Part shown: piece after piece, positions 1-7,516 of the stretch
Layout: every line of letters begins with the position of its first letter
Position numbering within the stretch: position 1 is the stretch's first letter
The notes under the pieces: model-generated
What the model was told of the DNA's origin: nothing
The model's database searches: none
The model's input: the letters and a program-made list of their open reading frames with translations, nothing else
From: an uncultured Selenomonadaceae bacterium
GTDB lineage: Bacteria; Bacillota; Negativicutes; Selenomonadales; Selenomonadaceae
DNA: 20,237 nucleotides
Assembly: GCA_905236325.1 (NCBI GenBank)
Contig: CAJOPJ010000025.1
Coordinates: forward strand, 1-20,237
Direction of reading: 5' to 3'
Position numbers and translations under genes: made by a program

Positions 1-7
1 TAAAAAT

Positions 8-1675
8 TTATTCAGCATTTTTAATAGCCTTCTTGCGTTTTTTCTTTTTTGGTTTATCGTTTTTTTCAGGTTTATCTTCCGAAACTTTTTCAACAACAGA
101 TTCAGACATTATTTCCTCAACAACAGATTCAGGCGTTATTTCCTCAATAACTTCAACAGGCTTGTGAACTTCAGCCAAAGTTATCGCGCGATTGTCAATA
201 TATTTATCTACATCGCGCAGGTAAGTTGTCAAGTCTTTTGCGTGGAAAGTTGAAGCCATACGCATTTCTTCATTGTCGGGAACTTTAGTTGAAGCCGCCG
301 AGCCAACGCCGATAACTGTTTGGCGTTCGTCCATAATTTGCACATTATAGATACCTTCTGCGCCGGATTTACACCAGCCGATATTTTCAATTTGTCCGCT
401 AATGTAACCTTGTCTGTAAAGGTAATAAGGCTGATAATTTTTAGCGCGAAGATTTTTTTCGGCAAGTTCAGACATTTTGCGAACTTCATCATCGCTCGGC
501 AGTTCAAAATCTTCAACTGCAGAAATTTCATCGGCAAGTTGTGTCTGTAAAGCAGAACCGCGCTTTAAAGCCAACGCATGCAAAGTTATGTCGTCAGGAT
601 TTAAATTTAAAACTTTTTCCAGAGTGTCTTGAAAGTCAGCTAAATTTTCGCCCGGCAAACCAAGTATCAAATCCATGTTGATTTTGAAGTCGGTTGAATT
701 TCTTAGCTGTTCAAAAGCTGTATAAATTTGTTCAACTGAATGTTGACGACCGATTCTGTCAAGCGTTTTTTGTTGCATAGTTTGAGGATTGACTGAAACT
801 CGGCTGACTTTGAAATTTTTCATTGTGTTAATTTTTTCAACAGTAATTGTATCTGGTCTGCCACATTCAACAGTAAATTCTTCCACGCTGTCGGAGTAGA
901 AATTTTTAAAAACTTTTTCCAGCATTTCAGCAAAAAAAATTTCAGGCAAGGCAGTCGGAGTTCCGCCGCCAATGTAAATTGTTTGAACCTTGAAGGCATA
1001 GCGTTTAATTTCCTTCGCCGCCGACTCAATATCTTTAGTCAAAACTTGCATGAACTGTTCAACTTTGTCATCGCTTGGCAAAACATTTGATGGAAATGAA
1101 CAATAAAGACAGCGCGTAGTGCAGAAAGGTATTCCGATATAGACGCTGATTTTTTTGTCGTCGGAATTTTTCAGAATTGGCAGTTGTCGAATTGCAACTT
1201 CAGTTAGAAGCTGCGCCTTTTCATAACTAACCATGTAGTCATTTTTCAGTCGGCGTGCAAGTCTGTCGCGGTCGATAATTCCATGACTGGTAATTCCATA
1301 GCCCGAACGCATCCAGCGATGTACAATTTTTGTAGGACGCACGCCATGCATAATTCCATAAGGCACGCCGAGCAACTTCAAATTTTCAGTAATGATTGTG
1401 TAGAGATTTTTTTTAATCAGCCTGTGAATTTCGCTACTGCGTTTTTCTTCGGGGCGAATTTTGTCGGACGCTTTGAAAATTCTTTCGCTGCCGCCACAAG
1501 CCGCAGTCAAAGTAGTTTTAACCTTGTTGCCGTCAACTGTGTTTCTGATGTCAAATTCGGACAAGTCAGCGTCGCCGCCGTGTGCAAATTCAAAATTAAA
1601 ACTGCGCAGAACTTCGCCGACATTTTTTTTTATAACTTCGTCGTCACTGTGGAGTTGAAAATTATTTATCCTCAT
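8..1675 (-). CDS. hemZ: HemZ-type radical SAM protein (oxygen-independent coproporphyrinogen III oxidase family)
   Basis: Radical SAM protein of the HemN/HemZ family. HemZ proteins are assigned to anaerobic oxidative decarboxylation of coproporphyrinogen III in haem synthesis, in the cytoplasm. The cluster motif GIPFCTTRCLYCSF supplies C185, C189 and C192 (CxxxCxxC), and GGGTP at 236-240 is the usual SAM-contacting motif. The roughly 180 residues before the radical SAM core are typical of HemZ and absent from short HemN-like proteins. At 555 residues it is about 50 longer than usual: residues from about 503 form an acidic, internally repeated stretch ending in a lysine-rich tail (KPKKKKRKKAIK). 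The ATG lies inside the end of fur (14-base overlap) with GAGG seven bases upstream, implying translational coupling. Haem synthesis under an iron-responsive regulator would make sense. Family is clear; the exact substrate is inferred. Confidence 0.88.
   Translation of the reverse strand: MRINNFQLHSDDEVIKKNVGEVLRSFNFEFAHGGDADLSEFDIRNTVDGNKVKTTLTAACGGSERIFKASDKIRPEEKRSSEIHRLIKKNLYTIITENLKLLGVPYGIMHGVRPTKIVHRWMRSGYGITSHGIIDRDRLARRLKNDYMVSYEKAQLLTEVAIRQLPILKNSDDKKISVYIGIPFCTTRCLYCSFPSNVLPSDDKVEQFMQVLTKDIESAAKEIKRYAFKVQTIYIGGGTPTALPEIFFAEMLEKVFKNFYSDSVEEFTVECGRPDTITVEKINTMKNFKVSRVSVNPQTMQQKTLDRIGRQHSVEQIYTAFEQLRNSTDFKINMDLILGLPGENLADFQDTLEKVLNLNPDDITLHALALKRGSALQTQLADEISAVEDFELPSDDEVRKMSELAEKNLRAKNYQPYYLYRQGYISGQIENIGWCKSGAEGIYNVQIMDERQTVIGVGSAASTKVPDNEEMRMASTFHAKDLTTYLRDVDKYIDNRAITLAEVHKPVEVIEEITPESVVEEIMSESVVEKVSEDKPEKNDKPKKKKRKKAIKNAE
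91..144 (-). repeat. Two tandem 27-base units inside the hemZ tail
   Basis: Units at 91-117 and 118-144 differ at only two bases. Read on the minus strand they encode EEITPESVV followed by EEIMSESVV in the C-terminal extension of HemZ. A recent in-frame duplication is the simplest reading. Confidence 0.85.
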
Positions 1676-2132
1676 GTTGCTTGCCTCTACAATCTGAACA
1701 GTAGCCGAAAAACTTCAGCTCATGGTTAACAATTTCAAAGCCGGATTTTTTAGCAACATCTGCCTCCAAATCTTCCAGCAAATCTTCATCAAACTCAATG
1801 ACTTTTTTGCAATTTAGGCAAATCAGGTGGTGATGATTGTGTTCATCTGAAGTAGCTGTGTTTAGTTCATAGCGTTCGCGACCGTCGCCAAAATTTATGC
1901 GCGTCAAAAGTCCAAGCGAACTTAAAAGCTCAACACTGCGATAAACTGTCGCCAAGCCATAATCAAAATTATTTTCGCGCAAAATGTCATAAACTTCCTC
2001 CGCGCTTAAGTGATGATGTCCATCTGAATTGTCCAAAAAGACTTCCAAAATATCGCGGCGTTGCGGTGTCATTTTGTAACTTTTTTCTGCCAACTTTTTA
2101 CGCAGTTCTTGAAATTCAATTCTTTCCTCCAT
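1662..2132 (-). CDS. Fur-family metal-dependent transcriptional regulator
   Basis: Fur superfamily repressor of 156 residues, the normal size. The N-terminal winged helix carries the family signature MTPQRRDILEVF (21-32) and GLATVYRSVELL. The dimerisation half has the histidine-rich HNHHHLICLNC segment (H98, H100-H102, C105, C108) and a second CxxC pair at C145/C148, which together form the structural zinc site. ATG at 2132 is chosen because AGGAGG sits eight bases upstream; the longer frame beginning with TTG at 2150 would place that Shine-Dalgarno inside the coding region. It overlaps hemZ downstream. Fur, PerR and Zur cannot be separated safely by eye. The HHHLICLNC segment and the hemZ partner favour Fur or PerR, so I leave the symbol blank. 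Confidence 0.9.
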   Translation of the reverse strand: MEERIEFQELRKKLAEKSYKMTPQRRDILEVFLDNSDGHHHLSAEEVYDILRENNFDYGLATVYRSVELLSSLGLLTRINFGDGRERYELNTATSDEHNHHHLICLNCKKVIEFDEDLLEDLEADVAKKSGFEIVNHELKFFGYCSDCRGKQHEDK

Positions 2133-2157
2133 GCTAAAGCCTCCTGTCAATTTAGTT

Positions 2158-2185
2158 TTATGCTTTATTGTTTATTTTAGCATAA
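2158..2185 (-). promoter_or_regulatory. Extended -10 promoter of fur-hemZ inside a 7-base inverted repeat
   Basis: On the minus strand TATGCTAAAAT (TAAAAT at 2179-2174 preceded by TGC) is an extended -10 element; no convincing -35 was found. It lies within inverted arms TTATGCT (2158-2164) and AGCATAA (2179-2185), 14 bases apart. The arms could be an operator, possibly autoregulatory, but they do not match the classical Fur or PerR boxes. Confidence 0.45.
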
Positions 2186-2236
2186 TTGAAACTTCAAAAA
2201 AATAGCCGTGCAGGAAAAATTTTATTTTGTGCAGAA

Positions 2237-2268
2237 TTTACAGTCAAAATTCTTTACAGTCAAAATTT
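2237..2268 (+). repeat. Two tandem 16-base repeats upstream of the ABM gene
   Basis: TTTACAGTCAAAATTC (2237-2252) is followed directly by TTTACAGTCAAAATTT (2253-2268), 15 of 16 bases identical. TTTACA at 2237 is a fair -35 and CAAAAT at 2261 (18-base spacer) a weak -10, so the duplication may form the promoter of the downstream genes or an activator or repressor site. Confidence 0.6.
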
Positions 2269-2291
2269 TTTTATGAAAGGCGGTCTTTAAA

Positions 2292-2621
2292 TTGGCTATT
2301 TCAGTAAATATTTATTACAAAGGTACAGGCGATAGTGCTAAAAAATTTGCACAGGAGATGGAATCTAGCGGAACTGCAGATGCGATTCGTGCAGAGGACG
2401 GCAATTTGCGCTATGAATATTTTTTTCCGGCGAACGATCCTGAAACTGTTTTGTTGATTGATGTTTGGAAAAATCAACAGGCTATTGATGTTCACCACGA
2501 GTCGCCAATGATGGAAAAAATTTCTACACTGCGCAACAAGTATGACTTGCATATGAAAGTTGAGCGTTACATTTCTGACGACACAATGCCAACTCAAGAC
2601 GCAAAATTTATTCGCAGTTAA
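2292..2621 (+). CDS. ABM-domain protein (putative quinol monooxygenase, YgiN-like)
   Basis: Small protein of 109 residues matching the antibiotic-biosynthesis-monooxygenase fold: a ferredoxin-like alpha/beta barrel usually acting as a dimer. Family hallmarks are the central RYEYFFPANDPETVLLIDVWKN stretch (split here into RYEYFFPANDPE and TVLLIDVWKN) and the AIDVHHESPMM segment, where bacterial relatives have W-x-x-x-x-A-x-x-x-H. The start is TTG at 2292, preceded by AAAGGCGG about ten bases upstream; no in-frame ATG fits. Relatives include quinol monooxygenases and haem-degrading enzymes. Nothing in the sequence fixes the substrate. It is the first gene of the plus-strand run leading to the sensor kinase and diverges from fur. 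Confidence 0.75.
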   Translation: MAISVNIYYKGTGDSAKKFAQEMESSGTADAIRAEDGNLRYEYFFPANDPETVLLIDVWKNQQAIDVHHESPMMEKISTLRNKYDLHMKVERYISDDTMPTQDAKFIRS

Positions 2622-2646
2622 AATTAGCAAGGCAGGTGGTAAGGCA

Positions 2647-3093
2647 ATGCGACAAGTAGGGATTTTTGGCAAGCGCAAAAGCGGCAAATCAGCTATTTTG
2701 CATGCGCTGAGGAAAACTGATATGCTTGGCGGCACGACTTACAGCGCATTGGAAATCGGCGGCATTGGAAAAATTATGCTTGTCGATACAGTCGGCTTTG
2801 ACGCGCCGGATTCCACAGCTGAAAAATCAGCCGCAAGCATTGAACTTGCGCTTATGTTAATTTCAAATGATTCTTTCGAATTGGAACTTGCTTGGCTTAG
2901 TAAACTGCGTAAAAGCGGCGCAGCTGTTATCATTGTAATTAGTCAAGCTGATAAATTTGTTGACGGCGGAAAATCTTTAGCAGCGGCAGTTCAGGAAGTT
3001 TCAGGTTGCAAAACCATTTGCGTCAGCACTGTTACCGGCTTAGGTCTTGAGGAACTTTATAAAGCTATTGTAGATAAACTTAAAAGCAGGTGA
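2647..3093 (+). CDS. Minimal HydF-like small GTPase
   Basis: Single GTPase domain of 148 residues. P-loop GKRKSGKS lies at 8-15, a GTT switch-I remnant at 29-31, G3 DTVGFD at 47-52, a poor G4 (SQAD, 99-102, where NKxD is normal) and a G5-like VSTVTGLGLEEL near the end. The pattern GIFGKRKSGKS...GTT...IGKIMLVDTVGFD most resembles the N-terminal domain of HydF, the [FeFe]-hydrogenase maturation GTPase. HydF is about 400 residues, with dimerisation and FeS-cluster domains that are absent here. ATG at 2647 is chosen because AGGTGG lies seven bases upstream; the longer frame from 2560 would overlap the preceding gene. No HydE or HydG gene is in the window, so a hydrogenase role is not shown. It could be a relative working in another assembly or signalling task. 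Confidence 0.65.
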   Translation: MRQVGIFGKRKSGKSAILHALRKTDMLGGTTYSALEIGGIGKIMLVDTVGFDAPDSTAEKSAASIELALMLISNDSFELELAWLSKLRKSGAAVIIVISQADKFVDGGKSLAAAVQEVSGCKTICVSTVTGLGLEELYKAIVDKLKSR

Positions 3094-3100
3094 TTTTTAA

Positions 3101-4018
3101 ATGCGAAATTATTTTTTATTCGCAATTTTTTTTGGAATGTTTTTTTTTGCCGTGCAAGTAACTTCAGCTGCGCCGACTGAAACTACACAATGGTATTGGC
3201 TTAAATCCGACGACAAATACAGCAAATATTTTGATCCGGAGTCAGTGCGCGTTGTCAAACAGGCAAGAATAACTAAACGTTTGAGAAATTCCAGCGGCGA
3301 GGAGTATGAAACTGTACGCGAAGTTCCAACCGAAATTGAAGCTTGGACAAAGACAACTTACACACAGGAAGGCGCAAAGGAAACTATCACAAACTATGGA
3401 ATTATGGCGACTTTGCCGGATCCTACAATTTTATCTTACAGCCTTGCACTGTTCAGAATAAATCCTCAAACGCGAACAGTTCAATACGCACGCGAAGATT
3501 TTTATAACGCGCAAGGACAGATTATCTGGTCAAAGGCAGATCAGCGCGTTAAGGAAATAAATTCTCAATCCTTCGATGAAGATTTTTATTGCGCGATTGT
3601 CGATGAAGTTTTTAGGCAAGGCGAAGTTGAACGCAAAAACGCGCAGGATCGCTGGATTGAACTTTGGACACATACCGATAACGATCTTACTACCACAGTC
3701 ACTGCCGATACAACTACAATGCAACTTAAAGGCACAAATTTAATACTCTGGGTTTGGCAAGAAACTAAAAATTCCGAAGGTCGCATTGTTGAAATCAGAT
3801 TTATGAAAAAAGCAGTTAACCTTCCGCAGGGAACTGAAAAAATTACTGCCGGTCAAATTTGGACGGCTACGACTAGAACTTTCAAGCCGCTTGAAGATGA
3901 AAACGCCGGTGCATACAGAATGATTAAAAGAAATGAACCGGACTATCGCGGTCTTGTCAGGTTGCGTGAATATGCAAAAGGCTATTCAAGTTGGGTAAGT
4001 CGCTACGCTATCAATTAG
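3101..4018 (+). CDS. Secreted hypothetical protein with two similar beta-rich segments
   Basis: 305 residues with a clear Sec signal peptide: MRNYFLFAIFFGMFFFAVQV, then cleavage near TSAAP (about residue 23-24). There is no later membrane helix or lipobox, so it should be exported and soluble. The mature part seems to hold two related segments. The first starts QWYWLKSDDKYSKYFDPESV and leads to EIEAWTKTTY; the second starts DRWIELWTHTDND and leads to LILWVWQETKN. Both show a tryptophan start, a Thr/Asp-rich turn and a W-centred strand, reminiscent of surface-adhesin E-like domains, though I cannot confirm that family. Seven bases separate it from the GTPase gene and only about a dozen from the kinase, so the three are probably cotranscribed. 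It may be the kinase's partner or ligand-binding protein (inference). Confidence 0.6.
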   Translation: MRNYFLFAIFFGMFFFAVQVTSAAPTETTQWYWLKSDDKYSKYFDPESVRVVKQARITKRLRNSSGEEYETVREVPTEIEAWTKTTYTQEGAKETITNYGIMATLPDPTILSYSLALFRINPQTRTVQYAREDFYNAQGQIIWSKADQRVKEINSQSFDEDFYCAIVDEVFRQGEVERKNAQDRWIELWTHTDNDLTTTVTADTTTMQLKGTNLILWVWQETKNSEGRIVEIRFMKKAVNLPQGTEKITAGQIWTATTRTFKPLEDENAGAYRMIKRNEPDYRGLVRLREYAKGYSSWVSRYAIN

Positions 4019-4030
4019 TTGGTTGAAAAA

Positions 4031-6754
4031 ATGAGTATTTTAGATAAATTTAAGACTAAACACGCGCTGGCTTTTAGATTGGTAACTGAATTTTTAATTT
4101 GTGCAGTTGTTGTTGGCACTTTGGCGTTTATGGCATACAGCAAAATTGATTCCGAAATCAAGGACGCGCTTTGCGAATCAGTCGCAAAACAAAGTCAAAC
4201 AATCGCCTTCGGACTTAAGCAACAGTTCAACAAAGAAATTCAGCAAATGTATACAGGCGCAGCTGTCTTGGAACAGAACAAAGTGCATTTCACGGACTTG
4301 GCTGAAGTTGCAACAATGCACACGCCAAAAATGCTTGGTATTATGGACATTAATGGCAGAACATTGGAAGGTGAAGGCTTATCGCCTGATGCCTTCAACT
4401 CGCTTGAGGCTGTATTTTGGGGCGAACCTGTTATGAACTATCGCAAAGAATATGGTCTTTTGTTTGCAGTGCCTTTAACTTATCAAGGCAAAAAGGCTGT
4501 GTTTTATGAATGTTTTAGCGATGAACAGATACCAGATACTTTCAAGGCAATTAGTTACAATGGCGAAGGCACGATAGTTTTAATGTACAGTGCGGAAGAT
4601 TGGACAATTATTGCTGAAGGCGAAGAACTTATCAACACCAATCCGAAAATGGATTTTGGCTGGACGCAACTTTTGCAGGAAATTGAAAATAATCCCAACT
4701 CAAAAGACTGGGCAATTTACTACTCGCATCCATTTATGGATCTTTCGCGCGGCGGTTATTTTTTATTTATGTCCGAAATTTCGCGCAATCCTGACTTTAC
4801 AATTTCCGGTTACGCGCCTTGGGACGCTGTTGCTGTCGGCATTGCCTACATCTATATTGTTATGCTTATTGTCTTTGTCGTCCTGCTTTTATTGTTATTT
4901 GTCATTGCGCGTTATTTTATGCGTACTTATGAAAATAAAACTTTAGCGCGTGAAAAAATCTTAGCCGATTCTGCCAACAAAGCTAAATCTGATTTTTTAA
5001 GCAATATGTCGCACGAAATCCGCACGCCTATTAACGCAATCATGGGCATGAATGAAATGATTCTGCGTGACACAAGCGATAAAGTTATTTTGGAATACTC
5101 AGGCAACATTGAAAATGCGGCTAAAAATTTGCTTGGCATTGTCAATGACATTTTGGATTTTTCAAAAATCGAAGCCGGCAAAATGGAAATTATTCCTGTC
5201 GAATACAGCTTAAGTTCGCTTTTGAACGACCTGATACAAATGATACAAAAACGCGCCGAAGACAAAGGCTTGGAATTTATTGTTTTGGCTAATGAAAAAC
5301 TGCCGACAGAACTTTATGGCGACGAGGTGCGCATTAAGCAAGTTATCACCAACATTTTGACTAACGCTGTTAAATACACTGAACATGGCTCTGTCACTTT
5401 GCAGGTGACTTTTCAGCAAAATTCCCCCAACACAATTTTACTGCAAGTCAGCGTAACTGATACCGGCATTGGTATTAAGCAGGAAGATTTTGACAAACTG
5501 TTCAGCGCATTTGAACGCATTGAGGAAAAACGAAATCGCAACATTGAAGGCACCGGCTTAGGCATGAACATTACGCAAAAATTACTTGCGTTGATGGGCT
5601 CAAAATTGCAAGTTAAAAGCATCTATGGCAAAGGCTCCACATTTTCAGTTGAAATTGAACAGCAAATTATTAACAGCGAACCACTTGGCGACTTTGTGGA
5701 AAATTATAAAAAATCCCTCTCCGCACGCAAAGTCTACCAAGAAAAATTCACAGCTCCCGACGCTAAGATTTTGGTTGTTGATGATACACCAATGAATTTA
5801 ACTGTTGTGAAAGGCTTGTTGCGTCAAACTAAAGTTCAAATCGAAACTGCAGAAAGTGGTATAGAATGTTTGCGCCTTGTTCAAAAAAATCACTATGATA
5901 TAATTTTTTTAGACCACAGAATGCCAAAAATGGATGGTATTGAAACTCTGCAAGAAATTAAAAAAATGCCAACACACAAAAATGTTGACACGCCTTTTAT
6001 ATCGTTGACTGCAAACGCAATCAGTGGCGCACGCGAACAATACATTGACGCAGGTTTTCAAGATTATCTTACTAAGCCTATTGATTCTGACAAACTTGAG
6101 GCAATGATGATTAAATACCTGCCGGCTGATAAAGTCAAAATTACTACAGCCGAAGTTGAGGAAGAAAAAATTTCAGTGCCTGTTGAATTTCAAAATCTGC
6201 AAGGCATTGACGCTGAACTTGGAATTAAAAATTGCGGTTCGGAAGATGATTATAAAAATGCGCTGACTGTCTTTGCAAATTCCATTGCAACAAATTCAGC
6301 TGAAATTGAAAAATTTTTTGCTGAATCGGATTGGAAAAATTACACAACCAAAGTTCACGCGCTTAAGTCAACTTCCAGAATTATCGGTGCAACTGAACTT
6401 TCCAATTTAGCAAAAAATCTTGAGGACGCAGGTAACGTGCTAGATTTAGATTTGATAAAAAATTCCACGCCAAAATTACTTGAACTGTACAGAAATTTTT
6501 CAAGCGTATTGGACTTCTTGATTGAAAAAATTTCCAATGACGCAGATAAGCCACTAATTGAAGACGCGCAACTTGCAGAGGCTTATGAAGCGCTTAAAGA
6601 AATGGCGGCAAGTTTTGACTATGACAACGCAAACTTCATTTTACAATCTTTGTCTGAATACAAATTGCCGGAAAAAGAAGTCGATAAAGTCAAGAAAATT
6701 AAAGCCGCACTGGATAATTTGGACTGGGAAACTTTGCGCGGACTGCTTGAATAG
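4031..6754 (+). CDS. Hybrid sensor histidine kinase with Cache-like sensor, REC and HPt domains
   Basis: 907-residue membrane phosphorelay kinase. Order: helix at about 16-36; an extracytoplasmic domain of about 230 residues of the Cache kind (LGIMDINGRTLEGEG, LLFAVPLTYQGKKAVFYE); a second helix at about 268-294; HisKA with SHEIRTP (phospho-acceptor H328); HATPase with NAVKYTEHG (near 445), DTGIGI (near 477) and GTGLGM (near 507); REC with ILVVDDTPMN and FLDHRMPKMDG (acceptor D628); HPt with KVHALKSTSRIIGA (H776); then a helical tail ending LDWETLRGLLE. All catalytic residues appear intact, so it can run His-Asp-His phosphotransfer within one chain. No output response regulator lies nearby. 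ATG at 4031 is taken; an in-frame TTG at 4019 directly follows the previous stop and has no better ribosome site. Its signal is unknown. Confidence 0.93.
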   Translation: MSILDKFKTKHALAFRLVTEFLICAVVVGTLAFMAYSKIDSEIKDALCESVAKQSQTIAFGLKQQFNKEIQQMYTGAAVLEQNKVHFTDLAEVATMHTPKMLGIMDINGRTLEGEGLSPDAFNSLEAVFWGEPVMNYRKEYGLLFAVPLTYQGKKAVFYECFSDEQIPDTFKAISYNGEGTIVLMYSAEDWTIIAEGEELINTNPKMDFGWTQLLQEIENNPNSKDWAIYYSHPFMDLSRGGYFLFMSEISRNPDFTISGYAPWDAVAVGIAYIYIVMLIVFVVLLLLLFVIARYFMRTYENKTLAREKILADSANKAKSDFLSNMSHEIRTPINAIMGMNEMILRDTSDKVILEYSGNIENAAKNLLGIVNDILDFSKIEAGKMEIIPVEYSLSSLLNDLIQMIQKRAEDKGLEFIVLANEKLPTELYGDEVRIKQVITNILTNAVKYTEHGSVTLQVTFQQNSPNTILLQVSVTDTGIGIKQEDFDKLFSAFERIEEKRNRNIEGTGLGMNITQKLLALMGSKLQVKSIYGKGSTFSVEIEQQIINSEPLGDFVENYKKSLSARKVYQEKFTAPDAKILVVDDTPMNLTVVKGLLRQTKVQIETAESGIECLRLVQKNHYDIIFLDHRMPKMDGIETLQEIKKMPTHKNVDTPFISLTANAISGAREQYIDAGFQDYLTKPIDSDKLEAMMIKYLPADKVKITTAEVEEEKISVPVEFQNLQGIDAELGIKNCGSEDDYKNALTVFANSIATNSAEIEKFFAESDWKNYTTKVHALKSTSRIIGATELSNLAKNLEDAGNVLDLDLIKNSTPKLLELYRNFSSVLDFLIEKISNDADKPLIEDAQLAEAYEALKEMAASFDYDNANFILQSLSEYKLPEKEVDKVKKIKAALDNLDWETLRGLLE

Positions 6755-6759
6755 TCTGC

Positions 6760-6788
6760 TTGACGCAAGAAAGTAAAAAGTTTAATAT
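6760..6788 (+). promoter_or_regulatory. Promoter of the yggS-sepF gene run
   Basis: TTGACG (6760-6765), 17-base spacer, TAATAT (6783-6788). It lies just after the kinase stop and just before the yggS ribosome site GGAGG (6795-6799), which implies a very short leader. It would drive the long plus-strand run of division and sugar genes. Confidence 0.5.
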
Positions 6789-6809
6789 AGCGGCGGAGGC
6801 GATTGATTT

Positions 6810-7496
6810 TTGAGCACTGTAGTTGAAAATTTGCAAAATGTTCTTGCTGAAATTGAAATTGCAAAGAAAAAGCGCGACACAAAATTTTCCGATTCTGTGA
6901 CTTTAGTTGCCGTAACAAAAAATCACCCTGTCGAAGTTATGCAAACAGCGATTGATTCAGGCGCAAAGCATATTGGCGAAAATAGAATCCAAGAAGCAGC
7001 AGAAAAATTTATTAAGCTGAATCGCAAAGTCACAAAGCATTTAATAGGTCACCTGCAAACAAACAAAGTCAAACAAGCTGTCCAACTGTTCGACTTGATA
7101 CAGTCAGTTGACAGCGAACATTTGGCGGCGGCGATTGATAAATCCAGCGCACAAATTGACAAAGTGCAGGAAATTTTAATTCAAGTCAACCTTGCAAAGG
7201 AAAATTCAAAATCCGGCGTTGAAATTGAAAACTTGCAAGATTTAATAGCAAAAGTTGACACACTAAAAAATTTAAAACTGCGTGGCTTGATGATGATTGC
7301 GCCAAACTATGCAGAAGTTGAAAAGTGCCGTCCACTGTTTAGACAAATGCGACAAATTTTTGACGACTTGAAGGCTAAGCGTCAAGATTTTGATTTTTTA
7401 TCTATGGGAATGACGCACGATTATAAAATTGCAGTTGAAGAAGGCGCAAATATAGTGCGCGTTGGCACTGCGATTTTTGGCGCAAGAAATTACTGA
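6810..7496 (+). CDS. yggS: YggS/YlmE-family pyridoxal phosphate homeostasis protein
   Basis: Small single-domain PLP-binding TIM barrel of 228 residues, the usual length (PLPBP family). It carries no known catalysis; it buffers PLP and affects amino-acid and keto-acid balance in the cytoplasm. The PLP lysine is K37 in VTLVAVTKNHP. Other family blocks are HIGENRIQEAAEKF, HLIGHLQTNKVK, QVNLAKENSKSG, and the phosphate-binding end SMGMTHDY...VRVGTAIFGARNY. The start is TTG at 6810, with GGAGG ten bases upstream. It opens the division-gene neighbourhood: in many Firmicutes this gene (ylmE) directly precedes sepF, as here (20-base gap). Confidence 0.93.
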   Translation: MSTVVENLQNVLAEIEIAKKKRDTKFSDSVTLVAVTKNHPVEVMQTAIDSGAKHIGENRIQEAAEKFIKLNRKVTKHLIGHLQTNKVKQAVQLFDLIQSVDSEHLAAAIDKSSAQIDKVQEILIQVNLAKENSKSGVEIENLQDLIAKVDTLKNLKLRGLMMIAPNYAEVEKCRPLFRQMRQIFDDLKAKRQDFDFLSMGMTHDYKIAVEEGANIVRVGTAIFGARNY

Positions 7497-7516
7497 CTGG
7501 GAGGAATTTTTTTAAA

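Noticed and set aside
1283..1729. 148-codon plus-strand open frame antisense to hemZ and fur
   Set aside because: No ribosome site and no recognisable motif; both sense genes are convincing.
2273..2290. Five-codon leader frame (ATG to TAA) over the ribosome site of the ABM gene
   Set aside because: Its ATG has no ribosome site of its own and the frame is short enough to be chance.
2560..2646. N-terminal extension of the GTPase from ATG at 2560
   Set aside because: It would overlap the ABM gene by 62 bases, while ATG at 2647 has a good ribosome site and begins right at the P-loop strand.
2301..2735. 144-codon minus-strand frame antisense to the ABM and GTPase genes
   Set aside because: Cysteine- and isoleucine-rich shadow of AT-rich genes, without start signals.
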